Below the pieces are notes generated by a model. It was not told where the DNA came from and made no database searches. It saw only the letters and a list, made by a program, of their open reading frames with translations. From contig JAUNHH010000017.1 in assembly GCA_030524055.1 (NCBI GenBank), positions 1 through 46,789 of the forward strand: DNA of 46,789 bases. The letters run 5' to 3'. The position numbers and the translations under genes are program-made. Within the stretch, counting starts at the first letter, position 1. The number at the start of each line of letters is the position of its first letter. Shown piece after piece: positions 17,098 through 27,100 of the stretch. Origin of the DNA: Actinomycetaceae bacterium. GTDB taxonomy: Bacteria > Actinomycetota > Actinomycetes > Actinomycetales > Actinomycetaceae.

Positions 17098-17185
17098 AAA
17101 AAGCATCGGACCGGAAGCGCCTGTCGGCGCGAAGGCCGCTCGTAGCGGCAGAGTGTGGAGCCCGGGGCTTACCGATCCGATGCGG
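17098..17185 (-). ncRNA. Candidate structured small RNA with three hairpins in a closing stem
   Basis: On the minus strand a closing stem, GCATCGGA (17183-17176) with TCCGATGC (17110-17103), can extend to 12 bp with one mismatch. It encloses three hairpins: AGCC-CCG-GGCT (17169-17159), GCCGCT-ACG-AGCGGC (17149-17135) and GCGCC-GACA-GGCGC (17130-17117). Five U residues (17102-17098) follow the closing stem at once, as in an intrinsic terminator. A TATGCT -10 box at 17196-17191 would start transcription at about 17184, exactly where the stem begins. No T-loop, anticodon or CCA makes it a tRNA, and I do not recognise the family. Confidence 0.55.
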
Positions 17186-17190
17186 GCATA

Positions 17191-17196
17191 AGCATA
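17191..17196 (-). promoter_or_regulatory. -10 box (TATGCT) of the small RNA candidate
   Basis: TATGCT on the minus strand ends seven to eight bases before the first paired base of the candidate RNA. No strong -35 was seen. A perfect palindrome, TGTGATCACA (17225-17234), is centred about 46 bp upstream of the inferred start, where an activator could bind. Confidence 0.4.
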
Positions 17197-17329
17197 CGCG
17201 CTCCGCCCTCGTGAACGCCATTGATGTGATCACACCCGCCTTTTGCAACCACGCTAGACCTGCGCAGCATTAAGAGTTGTGCGCGCAAGGTGGATTGGGC
17301 ACCCCCGCACCTGTGTAAGGATTGGCAAC

Positions 17330-18346
17330 ATGAATAGTGAGCGGCGATCAGGCGGGCAGAGTCCAACACGGCACACCCGTCAACACGCCGCACCTACCCC
17401 TCCTCCCGATTTTCTCGGCCCAGAAGACAATGGCCGCACCAGTACAGGCTTCTTCCTGCCCTTATCTGCGCTGGCAGTTCTGACTTTGGCTGCCCTGATC
17501 GCAGTGGTGTCTTTTTTACCAGGCGCCAGGTGGTCTTCTGCTGTCATCGTGTCGGTGGCAATTTGTGGGCTCTCTGCAGGTTGGCCGCGCCTGACCAATG
17601 CCACGATTTCTTTCGTGGCCCGCCTCTGTATTGCCTTAACTGGGATTGCGACAGCCTTTGCCGTGGCCTTTAGTCGCGATTTCCGTAGCGGCGTCATGGC
17701 TTTCGGGCTTGGAGTCATCCTCATTCTTGGGGTGCAGATCTTTATGTCACCCCACCTGAAAAACTACTCGACGATGGACCGAGTCCCAATTGGTCCCCCC
17801 GATGACCCAGCCAGCGCCGACGAGGCCAATTCCTATGTGCCCGCATGGGGGCAAAACTCCACCTCCGCCTCAGCCGCTGCCAGCATTGCTGCTATTGCGA
17901 TCGCCTGCGGAGGAACTTCGTGGGTGGCATTGGCCGCCAATGAAGAAACCCGTGTTCTGGTTCCCATTAGTGCAGTCGCTGTGGCCGGTATTGTTGCTGG
18001 GCGTCATGTGGGCTCAACGTTTTGGATACGTTCCACAGTGGCCATGCTGGCAGCTGGCCTTGCTGGTCTGCTGACGGCGTGGGGCCTATGGTCTATTGGC
18101 TTATCCGCCGCATTTCCGCCGCTCTTGCAATCTCTCGCCAACTCCTCGCGCTCCACCCTGACCCCATCCCTGGTTTTAGGGCTGGGATCGGCCCTATCCA
18201 TGGGCATTGTGGTTATTGCCATTAGTGCTCTTTTCGGGGAAGTCACCCGAAGTAGCTCTTTATGGGAACGCTTATCCCGCGCCGCTTTGAAATTTCTGGT
18301 CGCCGTAATCCCCGTCTATCTCATTGTGCGTTTAGGCGGATTCTAA
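17330..18346 (+). CDS. Integral membrane protein of unknown function
   Basis: A 338-residue protein with a hydrophilic Pro/Thr-rich N-terminus (1-42) and about eight to nine hydrophobic segments: four between about 43 and 145, then a polar loop (GPPDDPASADEANSYVPAWGQN), then four or five more. I do not recognise the family. The ATG at 17330 was chosen because AAGGA lies eight bases before it; the longer in-frame extension to 17279 begins in a non-coding-looking region. It stands between purA and the nitrobindin/ygfZ/dtd block, where an anonymous actinobacterial membrane protein is not unusual. Confidence 0.65.
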   Translation: MNSERRSGGQSPTRHTRQHAAPTPPPDFLGPEDNGRTSTGFFLPLSALAVLTLAALIAVVSFLPGARWSSAVIVSVAICGLSAGWPRLTNATISFVARLCIALTGIATAFAVAFSRDFRSGVMAFGLGVILILGVQIFMSPHLKNYSTMDRVPIGPPDDPASADEANSYVPAWGQNSTSASAAASIAAIAIACGGTSWVALAANEETRVLVPISAVAVAGIVAGRHVGSTFWIRSTVAMLAAGLAGLLTAWGLWSIGLSAAFPPLLQSLANSSRSTLTPSLVLGLGSALSMGIVVIAISALFGEVTRSSSLWERLSRAALKFLVAVIPVYLIVRLGGF

Positions 18347-18378
18347 ATCTGAGCTGCCAATGACGGCAGCACGCCCAT

Positions 18379-18384
18379 TAGGCT
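18379..18384 (+). promoter_or_regulatory. -10 box (TAGGCT), probably leaderless nitrobindin-like gene
   Basis: TAGGCT is followed by seven bases and ATGATG. No ribosome site is visible between. Confidence 0.45.
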
Positions 18385-18391
18385 TAAGCCC

Positions 18392-19045
18392 ATGATGATT
18401 ATTCCTGCTGATTTGCCCGCACGCATTGCCCCCCTGGCATGGCTTTTAGGGCGATGGCAGGGGTGGGGAATGGCCGCCCCGCGTTTAAGTAGCGCAATGG
18501 AAGGTGCCTCTCATGCCACCAACCCCGCCACCCCCGCAGAAGACTTCCCCGTCATTGAAGAAGTCACCGCCGATATTGTCGGATTACGCCTGCGTGTGAT
18601 CACCTCTATTTATCACGCCCTCCCCACATCCGGTGCTGCCGCCGATATTGACCCCACATGGGATGCCGACCAGGCTCTCGCTGCCCTCGAAAAAGCAGAT
18701 CTCATCTGGGAAGAAACCCTCTATATGGATCTACTTCCCGGATCGGGAGTCCTACCCGCTCCCGGCGAATATGAGCCCCGCGAAATCTCGGCTACCAGCG
18801 CCACCACTGACGGGCACGCCCTTATCTGGGCGGGAGTCAGTATGGGCCCACGCATCCAGATGGTGGCCGACGCGATAGCGCGCACAGACGAGGCCGCAGC
18901 CACAACACACTGCGCCCGAATGTATGGACTGGTCGCCGGCGAATTGATGTGGACAACAGAAAGTACTCGCGAAGGCGATGAGGAAGCAGCAGTGGACTTT
19001 TCTGGGCGGCTCGCCCGCATTGATGGAGAGGACCTCAATGTCTAA
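18392..19045 (+). CDS. Nitrobindin-like heme-binding beta-barrel (FABP-family) protein
   Basis: A 217-residue protein. LAWLLGRWQGWGM near the start is the signature of the fatty-acid-binding-like/nitrobindin barrel. Alternating beta-strands follow, with REISATSATTDGHALIWAGVSMGPRIQM and an EGDEEA tail region. Characterised nitrobindins bind ferric heme and detoxify peroxynitrite. The usual GKGEGxYPTI segment is altered here (GMAAPRLSSA), so heme binding is uncertain. It overlaps ygfZ by eight bases, and the order nitrobindin-ygfZ-dtd is conserved in many actinobacteria. Two adjacent ATGs make the exact start ambiguous by one codon. Confidence 0.75.
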   Translation: MMIIPADLPARIAPLAWLLGRWQGWGMAAPRLSSAMEGASHATNPATPAEDFPVIEEVTADIVGLRLRVITSIYHALPTSGAAADIDPTWDADQALAALEKADLIWEETLYMDLLPGSGVLPAPGEYEPREISATSATTDGHALIWAGVSMGPRIQMVADAIARTDEAAATTHCARMYGLVAGELMWTTESTREGDEEAAVDFSGRLARIDGEDLNV

Positions 19046-20300
19046 AACGCCGCTGACACCAGCCGAAGGGGCCGTCTTTGAGGCCGACGATATTGCTCCG
19101 AGCGCCGGCCCCGCCCTCGTTCCTGCACATTATGGTGACCCTTCAGGGGAACAATGGGCACTAGAAGCAGGCCGAGCCCTCGTTGACCGCGCTGACCTGG
19201 CCGTAATCACCGTAACTGGGCCAGACCGGGCCACGTGGCTGACCTCCATTACCTCACAGGTGCTCACTGGGATGACCCCAGAAGACAGCCGAGAACTCCT
19301 CGTTCTTGACCCTCAAGGACATGTCGAATATGCGGCCACTGCCAGCGACGACGGCGAAACTCTGTGGCTCATCACCGAAGGGGAGAATGCTGAGGCTCTC
19401 GCCCAGTGGCTGGACTCAATGCGTTTTATGCTCCGCGTTGAGGTAGCGGTGCGCGGCGACGTGACCGTCCTTGGATCCGTGGGTGACGCCTCCCTTAACG
19501 GGATGACCGGCTCCCCAGGATGGGTTTTGACCTGGGCAGACCCATGGCCAGGGGTAGCCGAAGGTGGAACCCAATACCACCAGGGCCGCCACCCAGGTGA
19601 GGCCGCCACCTTTTACCTCCATATTGTCCGCGCCGATCAGGTCAATGAGTGCGTTGCGCACTGGATCGCCAGCGCAGAGGCCCCCAGCAGCGAAACCTCC
19701 GATAGCGCCGCTACAACCGCCGCGTCCAATGCTCAGCGCCCACCCCGACCAATAATCGCGCCCCGCCCTCGTCACATGGCTGGACTCCTTGCCTGGGAAG
19801 CCGCCCGGATTGCTGCCTGGCGCCCCCGCGCCACCACCGAAGTCGATGGTCGCACCATTCCTGCGGAAGTGGATTGGCTGCGCACTGCCGTTCACATCGA
19901 CAAAGGCTGCTACCGCGGACAAGAATCCATTGCCCGTGTCCTCAACCTGGGCCGCCCGCCACGGCGCCTCACTTTCTTGCATCTGGATGGATCGCGCGGG
20001 GATCTGCCCGAAGTTGGCGCCGCCATTGAACGCAAAGGCCGCCGAGTGGGCACCATTACCTCAGTGGCCCGACACGCTGACCTCGGCCCCATTGCGCTAG
20101 CCCTGATTTCCCGCAATATTCCCTCCGATGAGGTTTTTGACCTGGATGGGATTGCTGCCGCCCAGGAACTCATTATTCCCCTCGACGGTCGCGCCACCGC
20201 TTCACCAAAGGAACGCCCCGGATTAGGCCACACGAACCCAGAATTGCGTCGGCCTGATGTGCCCGCAACTGGCGGCGGTGGCTCCATTGGAGGCCGATAA
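19038..20300 (+). CDS. ygfZ: YgfZ/GcvT-like folate-binding Fe-S assembly protein
   Basis: A 420-residue protein with the YgfZ signature [13 protein letters not shown] (around residue 290). The N-terminal folate-binding domain is related to aminomethyltransferase ([33 protein letters not shown]). The family supports repair or assembly of certain iron-sulfur proteins using tetrahydrofolate (known for E. coli YgfZ). The ATG at 19038 has GGAGAGGA just before it and overlaps the preceding gene. Two exact 13-mer copies fall in its poorly conserved linkers (19108 in the N-terminal extension, 19760 in a Ser/Thr/Ala-rich insert). It ends in a Gly/Pro-rich tail, and the stop overlaps dtd (TAATG). Confidence 0.88.
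   Translation: MSKTPLTPAEGAVFEADDIAPSAGPALVPAHYGDPSGEQWALEAGRALVDRADLAVITVTGPDRATWLTSITSQVLTGMTPEDSRELLVLDPQGHVEYAATASDDGETLWLITEGENAEALAQWLDSMRFMLRVEVAVRGDVTVLGSVGDASLNGMTGSPGWVLTWADPWPGVAEGGTQYHQGRHPGEAATFYLHIVRADQVNECVAHWIASAEAPSSETSDSAATTAASNAQRPPRPIIAPRPRHMAGLLAWEAARIAAWRPRATTEVDGRTIPAEVDWLRTAVHIDKGCYRGQESIARVLNLGRPPRRLTFLHLDGSRGDLPEVGAAIERKGRRVGTITSVARHADLGPIALALISRNIPSDEVFDLDGIAAAQELIIPLDGRATASPKERPGLGHTNPELRRPDVPATGGGGSIGGR
19108..19120 (-). repeat. 13-mer ACGAGGGCGGGGC, exact copy
   Basis: In the variable N-terminal extension of ygfZ, encoding GPALV on the plus strand. Confidence 0.7.
19760..19772 (-). repeat. 13-mer ACGAGGGCGGGGC, exact copy
   Basis: In a variable linker of ygfZ, encoding APRPR in a different frame from the 19108 copy. 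Confidence 0.7.
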
Positions 20301-20734
20301 TGCGCGCCATACTTCAACGTGTCAGCTCTGCCAGCGTTACCGTTGAGGGCCGCGTCGTTGGCCAGATTACGGGTCCCGGGATTCTCGCGCTGGTTGGCGT
20401 GGCCAAAGGGGATGGGCAAACTCAGGTAGACACCATCGTCCGTAAAATCGCCGAACTCCGCCTTTTTGACGGGGATGACGGCGAACTCAGTGCCATGGAT
20501 CTCGGCGCCCCCATCCTGGTGGTGAGCCAATTCACTCTCTATGGTGATACGCGGAAAGGGCGGCGTCCCTCCTGGTCCCATGCTGCCCCTGGCCCCGAAG
20601 CTGAGCCTCTGGTCGATGCGGTGGTGCGCGGCTTGCGCGCTCGCGGATTGCCTGTGGAGGAAGGCGTCTTCGGGGCAATGATGGAGGTGGCCTTGGTCAA
20701 TGACGGCCCCTTTACGTTGCTGGTTGAAGCCTAG
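20300..20734 (+). CDS. dtd: D-aminoacyl-tRNA deacylase
   Basis: A 144-residue enzyme that hydrolyses D-aminoacyl-tRNAs (and Gly-tRNA-Ala), recycling mischarged tRNA. It starts [17 protein letters not shown] and carries both family motifs: [17 protein letters not shown] and the C-terminal NDGPFT (the Gly-cisPro type, NxGPxT) in [14 protein letters not shown]. Length is normal. Its ATG overlaps the ygfZ stop by one base, so the two are translationally coupled. Confidence 0.96.
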   Translation: MRAILQRVSSASVTVEGRVVGQITGPGILALVGVAKGDGQTQVDTIVRKIAELRLFDGDDGELSAMDLGAPILVVSQFTLYGDTRKGRRPSWSHAAPGPEAEPLVDAVVRGLRARGLPVEEGVFGAMMEVALVNDGPFTLLVEA

Positions 20735-20742
20735 GGAGTGGG

Positions 20743-20755
20743 ACGAGGGCGGGGC
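20743..20755 (+). repeat. 13-mer ACGAGGGCGGGGC, exact copy
   Basis: Intergenic, eight bases after the dtd stop codon. Confidence 0.7.
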
Positions 20756-20808
20756 GTGCTGGGTGGTGTTTAGGGCAGGCTGGGTGGCGCCGTGCGTCAT
20801 GCCGCGCA

Positions 20809-20847
20809 TCACGCCCAGAGTGAACGATCCTCACGCCCTTGGTGAAC
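20809..20847 (+). promoter_or_regulatory. Tandem TCACGCCC-N3-GTGAAC sites upstream of clpC
   Basis: The 17-bp word TCACGCCCnnnGTGAAC occurs at 20809-20825 and 20831-20847. They are offset by 22 bp (two DNA turns) and end about 59 bp before the clpC -10 box. It does not match the HAIR (HspR) or ClgR consensus as I know them. Confidence 0.5.
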
Positions 20848-20905
20848 ATTGCCGCGCGCGGCCAATCGGGGACCTAGTGTTAATCCCAGTGTCAGGGTTG
20901 GCCAC

Positions 20906-20911
20906 TAGGCT
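20906..20911 (+). promoter_or_regulatory. -10 box (TAGGCT) for clpC
   Basis: TAGGCT in GGCCACTAGGCT, 28 bp before the GTG start. Confidence 0.45.
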
Positions 20912-20938
20912 GACCGCCGCTCATTGAGGGGAGACCCA

Positions 20939-23407
20939 GTGTTTGAAAGATTCACGGACCGAGCTCGCCGTGTTGTTGTGCTGGCTCAGGATGAGGCGCG
21001 TAGCCTCCACCATAACTACATTGGCACCGAGCATCTCCTCCTTGGCCTCATTACCGAGGGTGAAGGCGTGGCTGCCAAAGCGCTGGACATGATGGAGATT
21101 AAAAAAGACGATGTCCGTGCTGCCGTTGTTGATGTCATCGGTGAGGGACAAAAGCCTGTTGAAGGCCATATTCCTTTTACGCCCCGCGCCAAGCGCGTCT
21201 TCGAACTCTCGCTGCGCGAAGCCCTGCAATTAGGGCATAACTACATTGGTACCGAACACCTCCTCCTTGGCCTGCTCAAAGAAGGCGAAGGGGTGGCCGC
21301 CCAGGTGCTCACTAAGCTCGGTGCTGACCTGGGGCAAGTGCGCCAAACGGTGATCCAGCTGCTGTCTGGCTATCAGCGCAGTGACTCTGATGGCCGCGAA
21401 TCTGTGGGTGTGGGCTCGGGAGGCTCCAGCGCGCCGGAGCGGGCCAACTCCGCGATTTTGGAACAATTTGGACGCAATCTGACCCAGGCTGCCCGGGAAA
21501 ATAAATTGGACCCGGTGATTGGGCGCCGCACCGAAATGGAGCGCGTCATGCAGGTCCTGTCGCGCCGCACCAAAAATAACCCGGTTCTGATTGGTGAACC
21601 GGGTGTGGGTAAAACTGCGGTGGTGGAAGGCCTTGCCCAATCCATCGTCCATGGTGACGTCCCCGAAACCATTAAAGACAAGCAGATTTACAGCTTGGAT
21701 ATGGGTTCTTTGGTGGCGGGTTCACGCTATCGCGGCGACTTTGAAGAGCGCCTCAAGAAGGTCCTCAAGGAAATCCGTACCCGCGGCGACATTATTCTCT
21801 TTATTGACGAGATCCATACGCTGGTGGGTGCGGGTGCCGCCGAAGGGTCTATTGACGCCGCTCAAATGCTCAAACCCATGTTGGCGCGCGGCGAATTGCA
21901 GACCATTGGTGCCACCACTTTGGATGAGTACCGCAAGTACATTGAAAAGGATGCGGCCCTTGAGCGCCGTTTCCAGCCCGTCAAGGTGGATGAACCGTCG
22001 GTGGAAGAAACCGTGGGCATCCTTAAAGGGCTGCGCGACCGCTACGAAGCACACCACCGCGTCATTATTACGGATGAGGCCCTGAGTGCTGCCGCAGAGT
22101 TGGCTGATCGCTATGTCTCCGATCGTTTCCTGCCAGATAAGGCCATTGACCTGATGGACGAGGCTGGGGCGCGCCTGCGTATTGCGCGGATGACTGCTCC
22201 ACCAGAGCTGCGTGAACTTGATGAGCAGATCGCCGAGGTGCGCCGCCAAAAAGAAGGCGCCATTGACGATCAAGACTTCGAGAAGGCCGCTTCACTGCGC
22301 GATGAGGAATCGAAACTCATTGCTAAGCGCTCCGATAAAGAGGCAGCCTGGAAGGGTGGCAGCTCTGAGGATCTGGCGGAAGTCACTGAGGAAGAAATCG
22401 CTCAGGTTTTGGCCATGTCCACCGGTATCCCGGTCTTTAAACTCACCCAGACCGAATCCGCGAAATTGCTGCGCATGGAAGATGAACTCCACAAGCGCGT
22501 TATTGGCCAGGATGAGGCTGTCAAAGCCCTGTCCCAGTCGATTCGTCGTACTCGAAGCGGCCTGAAAGACCCGAAGCGCCCCGGTGGTTCCTTTATCTTC
22601 GCTGGTCCAACCGGTGTGGGTAAGACGGAGTTGGCTAAGGCTCTGGCCGAGTTCCTCTTTGGTGACGAGGACGCCCTGATCCAAATGGATATGAGTGAGT
22701 TCTCTGAAAAGCACACGTCATCGCGTCTTTTCGGTGCTCCTCCAGGATATGTGGGATATGACGAGGGCGGGGAGCTCACTGAAAAGGTGAGGCGCCGGCC
22801 ATTCTCCGTTGTCCTTTTTGACGAGGTCGAAAAGGCACACCCGGATATTTTCAACTCGCTGCTGCAGATTCTCGAAGAGGGTCGCCTCACCGATTCTCAG
22901 GGCCGCAAGGTGGACTTTAAGAACACCGTCATTATTATGACCACCAACTTGGGTACCCGAGACATTAATAAGGGTGTTCTGACTGGCTTCCAGGCCGCCG
23001 ATAACCTCACCCACGACTACTCTCGGATGAAGTCGAAGGTCAATGAGGAACTTAAGCAGCACTTCCGCCCCGAGTTCCTTAACCGTGTGGATGATGTTGT
23101 GGTCTTCCCACCGCTGACAAAGGATCAAATCACCAGGATCGTGGATCTGATGATTGCCAAGTTGGCATCCCGTATGGAAAGCCAGGATATGCGCCTGCAA
23201 TTGACCGATGAGGCACGCGAGCTTCTGGCCGATCGTGGCTTTGACCCGGTTTTGGGTGCACGCCCGCTGCGCCGCGCCATCCAGCGCGATATTGAAGACG
23301 CCCTGTCAGAGCGGATTCTCTTCGGGGAAATCACTCCCGGTCAGGTTGTCACTGTGGGTGTTCGCGCTGAAGGTGATGACCGTGAATTCACCTTTAATGG
23401 CGAGTGA
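20939..23407 (+). CDS. clpC: ClpC-type AAA+ protease ATPase
   Basis: An 822-residue Hsp100 unfoldase that feeds substrates to ClpP. The two N-domain repeats both show [13 protein letters not shown]. The first AAA+ module has [13 protein letters not shown] (Walker A) and [18 protein letters not shown]-like coiled middle domain ([30 protein letters not shown]) separates it from the second module, [16 protein letters not shown] and [16 protein letters not shown], with the C-terminal D2 domain complete. A GTG start at 20939 was chosen: GGGGAG lies five bases upstream and ClpC proteins begin [17 protein letters not shown]. Tandem sites at 20809-20847 suggest stress control. A strong hairpin (23543) ends the unit. 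Confidence 0.97.
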   Translation: MFERFTDRARRVVVLAQDEARSLHHNYIGTEHLLLGLITEGEGVAAKALDMMEIKKDDVRAAVVDVIGEGQKPVEGHIPFTPRAKRVFELSLREALQLGHNYIGTEHLLLGLLKEGEGVAAQVLTKLGADLGQVRQTVIQLLSGYQRSDSDGRESVGVGSGGSSAPERANSAILEQFGRNLTQAARENKLDPVIGRRTEMERVMQVLSRRTKNNPVLIGEPGVGKTAVVEGLAQSIVHGDVPETIKDKQIYSLDMGSLVAGSRYRGDFEERLKKVLKEIRTRGDIILFIDEIHTLVGAGAAEGSIDAAQMLKPMLARGELQTIGATTLDEYRKYIEKDAALERRFQPVKVDEPSVEETVGILKGLRDRYEAHHRVIITDEALSAAAELADRYVSDRFLPDKAIDLMDEAGARLRIARMTAPPELRELDEQIAEVRRQKEGAIDDQDFEKAASLRDEESKLIAKRSDKEAAWKGGSSEDLAEVTEEEIAQVLAMSTGIPVFKLTQTESAKLLRMEDELHKRVIGQDEAVKALSQSIRRTRSGLKDPKRPGGSFIFAGPTGVGKTELAKALAEFLFGDEDALIQMDMSEFSEKHTSSRLFGAPPGYVGYDEGGELTEKVRRRPFSVVLFDEVEKAHPDIFNSLLQILEEGRLTDSQGRKVDFKNTVIIMTTNLGTRDINKGVLTGFQAADNLTHDYSRMKSKVNEELKQHFRPEFLNRVDDVVVFPPLTKDQITRIVDLMIAKLASRMESQDMRLQLTDEARELLADRGFDPVLGARPLRRAIQRDIEDALSERILFGEITPGQVVTVGVRAEGDDREFTFNGE

Positions 23408-23542
23408 CGTCTTCGGTACACCCATGTGGAGGACCCGCGCTCTGGGCATATAACGCCTGGAGGTAGTCCTTCCCGCTGGGGATACCTGCTGGCTGGGAGG
23501 TAAATCTTCCGCTGTGAGTAGGCCTCGCGTGTTTCACCCTTG

Positions 23543-23578
23543 GTGCCCCCGGTTGGGCTCACGCCCAACCGGGGGCAC
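23543..23578. terminator. Perfect 16-bp hairpin after clpC
   Basis: GTGCCCCCGGTTGGGC, loop TCAC, and its exact complement GCCCAACCGGGGGCAC. It begins 136 bases after the clpC stop. The following sequence is only mildly U-rich (ACCTGTATTTGCTTT). Confidence 0.8.
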
Positions 23579-23620
23579 ACCTGTATTTGCTTTCGCATTG
23601 AGGCGTTGAAGCATTGAGCC

Positions 23621-23723
23621 GGACAAACCGCCGTCAGGACGTGTTTTTGGTGGCGAATCTGCGTTGTGGTGGCGCTTTGTCAGTTGGGGTTGCGGGCCTG
23701 TAATTGCCGACCTGCATAAATAG
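23621..23723 (+). repeat. Dispersed structured repeat, copy 2 of 3
   Basis: Aligns with copies 1 and 3 from GGACAAACCGCCG to CCTGCATAAATAG, but lacks the terminal GGCCCCGCCCTCGT. It starts 146 bp before copy 3. Confidence 0.85.
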
Positions 23724-23766
23724 GTGCGGGCTTGAGGTCTGGCTGCCTGTTCTCATTGCGTCAGGC

Positions 23767-23884
23767 GGACAAACCGCCGCCAGGACGTGTTTTTGGTGGC
23801 GAATCTGCGTTGTGGTGGCGCTTTGTCAGTGGGGGTTGCGGGCCTGTAATTGCTGACCTGCATAAATAGTGGCCCCGCCCTCGT
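23767..23884 (+). repeat. Dispersed structured repeat, copy 3 of 3
   Basis: Full-length copy, GGACAAACCGCCG to GTGGCCCCGCCCTCGT, the closest relative of copy 2. Confidence 0.85.
23872..23884 (-). repeat. 13-mer ACGAGGGCGGGGC, exact copy
   Basis: Forms the right end of dispersed repeat copy 3, as in copy 1. Confidence 0.7.
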
Positions 23885-24179
23885 AGATCAATACAACCCG
23901 CCGCGAGCCTGTGACCAGGCAAAACACTGACGTATCCGCGATATTCCGCCAGAAAGCGCACCTGCCAGGTTATTCGATAGCTACCCAGATGAGCGCGAGT
24001 TCACCTTTGACCCCGCACCCAGTATGAATTCCTATGTGATAACCCGCCACCAGGGCAATCGTCACTGGTCACCGCCCTGCGGGGGCGGGCACTCATGCAC
24101 CCACCAGTTCACGTATGAGGGCCTTGACGTGCCACACTGGTGATGAGTCATATCTCTACGGTACGGATGGAGGGCCATC

Positions 24180-27100
24180 GTGGTTGGCAAAACGGTGCGC
24201 AACCGTAAACGCGCTCGCCGACGCAGCCTACCCGCGATATTTATCCTGATCCTGGCCCTCGTAGCTTCCGTCCTTGCTGTTCTCCACCAAGGAGTTCCCA
24301 CCACCGAAGTAGATGTCAATGACGGCGGCCTGTGGGTGATTAATAAGGACCAGCAACTTGTTGGCCACCTCGACCATGACTCCCGCACCCTGGTGGGGGC
24401 TTTACGCGCTGACACCACCGAATTCGACGTCGGCCAAAACGGTAATACTGTCACCGTTTTAGATTCGGGCACGAATACTGTCGCGCCTGTGGATGTTGCG
24501 CATGTTTCCCTCGGTGCTGCCACAGCCATCCCCGAAGGGTCGCTAACTGCCCATGGGGGAGAGCGCGTTGGTGTTCTCGACCCGGAGGCCGGCTATTTAT
24601 GGGTTGCGCAAGCGGCCTCGCCCTCGTCCACATCCTTTGTCCAAGCTAATGCTGTCGCCACGGATTTGTCCGGTGGAGTCCTTGCTGCCTCTACTCAAGG
24701 CAAGATTGCTGCAGCCTCAGCCAGGGGCGGCACCCTCGTCACTATTCATAACGAGGGCGGGGTTGATCACGTTCATACAGCGAAGTTGGAAGGAATTGAT
24801 CCGGCGGCAGAACTACGGATCACCATGGTCGGCGAATCTCCCGTCCTTTTTGATACCCGATCCAATAGTGTGCGCCTTCCCAATGGGAAAATCATTAGTC
24901 TCAGCGACGCTGGTATTCCGGCGGGTGCGACCCTGCAGGAAAGTGGTCCCTCTGCCTCCACCGTTGTTCTGGCAACGCCCACGGCCCTTGTCCACGTCAA
25001 TCTTGACAATGGGTCCGTGACGTCCCGGCCTGCCAATACTGACAATACGCCAGGAACTCCGGCTCCACCGGTCCGCCACCGCGACTGTGTTTATGGAGCC
25101 TGGGGTGGGTCAGGCGCCTATATACGACAGTGTGTCAATAGTGCCGACGATAAATCCATGGTGGTAGGCACCCTCAAAAACTCAGCTGATGTGCGTTTTA
25201 GGACCAATAGGTCGCGGATTGTCCTCAATGACATTCGCTCTGGGGCCGTGTGGCTGCCCGGCTCCGATATGGTGCTGATGGATGACTGGGAGCAGGTCGC
25301 CGCCGATGCGGATGGCTACCAATCATCTCAAGATTCTCCTGTCGTTTCCGAGCAAGTCGCCAGCCCTCAACGTAATGAAGAAAATACGGCCCCTATCGCT
25401 GAAGATGACGAGGTCGGGGTCCGGCCTGGACGAACAACAACATTACCGATTCTGTCCAATGACTCCGATGATGATGGGGATGTGCTGACAGCCCGCGCTG
25501 TTTCTGCGCCAGGAATCGGGACGGTGACCACCACACGCGGTGGGCGCGCCCTGCAAATCACTGGCGTGGCAGGCGATGCGCAGGGAGATACGACTTTTAC
25601 TTATGAAGCCTCCGATGGGCGCGCTGTTGATACTGCCTCGGTTCGGGTGGCAATACACCCTTGGCATGTCAATGAGGCTCCGCGGCAAGACCGTGAAAGC
25701 GCCGTGCGACTTGGGACTGAAGGCCGCCTAGAACATAATGTTCTCAATGACTGGTCGGATCCTGATGGTGATCCACTTTTTCTGAGTGATGCCACTGCGC
25801 CGAATAATCTGGAAGTCCAATTCCGCGAAGAAGGAAATATTGTTCTGCGCGATTTGGGGGCTAATCCTGGGCGACATACTGTCACCCTGAAGGTTTCCGA
25901 TGGGAATGAGGAAACCACTGGCGTTTTTCATGTCGATATTCAGCCCCCCGGAAATGTGGCGCCAGTAGCTAATGCGGATCATTATGTGACTACTGTTGGG
26001 GAAAATCTCTCCATTGAACCTCTCGCTAATGATGTGGACCCCAATGGGGATACATTGTCATTAGCGGCAGTATCAAATGCGCCTTTAGGGTCGGCACTAA
26101 ACCCCGATGTCGAATTAGGGTCGATTTCTTTTACGGCGGGGGCGCCCGGTTCCTATGAATTCACCTATACGGTTACTGATGGTCCAGCTACCGCATTAGG
26201 AGTTGTCCGTGTTGATGTGGTGGATGTCAATGCGAAAGCCACCCCTGTTGCAGAAGATGATTTGGTTGTTCTTCCCACTGGGGGCACCGCGTTATCCGCG
26301 CCATTAAATAATGATTCTGACCCCACCGGCGGCGTTTTAGTGGTGCAGCGTATTGAGGTGCCCGCAGAATCTGGTGTGGAAGTCACCCTGGTTGACCGCC
26401 ACCTCTTACGGATTAATGCCCCAGGTGGGCTGAGCGAACCCGCGACCTTTACCTACACGGTTTCTAATGGGACAGGTAGTGCCACAGCAACAGTGACAGT
26501 GGTGCCCTCACGTGCGCAGGAAGCCAGCCAACCGCCTCAACTTCAGCCGGATCGCATTAAAGTCCGGGTGGGAGATGTGGCCTCGGTTCCTGTTTTAGAT
26601 AATGACCGCTCGCCATCGGGTCTGGCCATGCAAGTGGATCCGAATCTGTCTTTTACATCCAACCCAAATATTGGGCAGCCATTTGTCACTGGCAATTTGG
26701 TGCGTATTGAGGCAGGAAATACTCCGGGCACTATTCACGCGGCCTATACAGTGCGCGATAGTGCAGGAAATACTTCCAGTGAGACGGTGACATTCCAGGT
26801 CCTTCCTGTTGAAGGAGCAAATGCTGCACCTAAACCGCGGCCTTTAACAGCGTGGGCAGCATCAGGTGAAACCACGCGAATTCCTGTGCCTCTACACGGG
26901 GTGGATCCTGATGGGGATTCCGTGACTTTAGTGGGAATCGAGCAATCTCCCACTAAAGGCACTGTCCAATTAGGAACAGAATGGCTGGAATATGTCCCAA
27001 ATTCGGGATCGATTGGCACCGATGTCTTTACCTATATTGTCGAAGACCGCCGAGGAAAACAGGCAACAGCGCGGGTGCGCGTTGGTATCGCTGAGCCCTC

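Larger units (their letters stand above)
23408..24179. other. 772-bp intergenic region with terminator and two repeat copies
   Basis: No gene is supported here. In order it holds about 130 bp of unassigned sequence, the perfect 16-bp terminator hairpin (23543-23578), dispersed repeat copies 2 and 3, and about 290 bp leading to the Ig/FN3 gene. GGAGGG at 24169-24174 is that gene's ribosome site. Short open frames over the repeats share peptide sequence only because the DNA is repeated. Confidence 0.6.

Noticed and set aside
17103-17183. tRNA-like cloverleaf
   Set aside because: Three hairpins within a closing stem suggested a tRNA, but there is no T-loop (GGTTCGA type), no D-loop GG and no anticodon-arm geometry. 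Recorded as an unclassified RNA instead.
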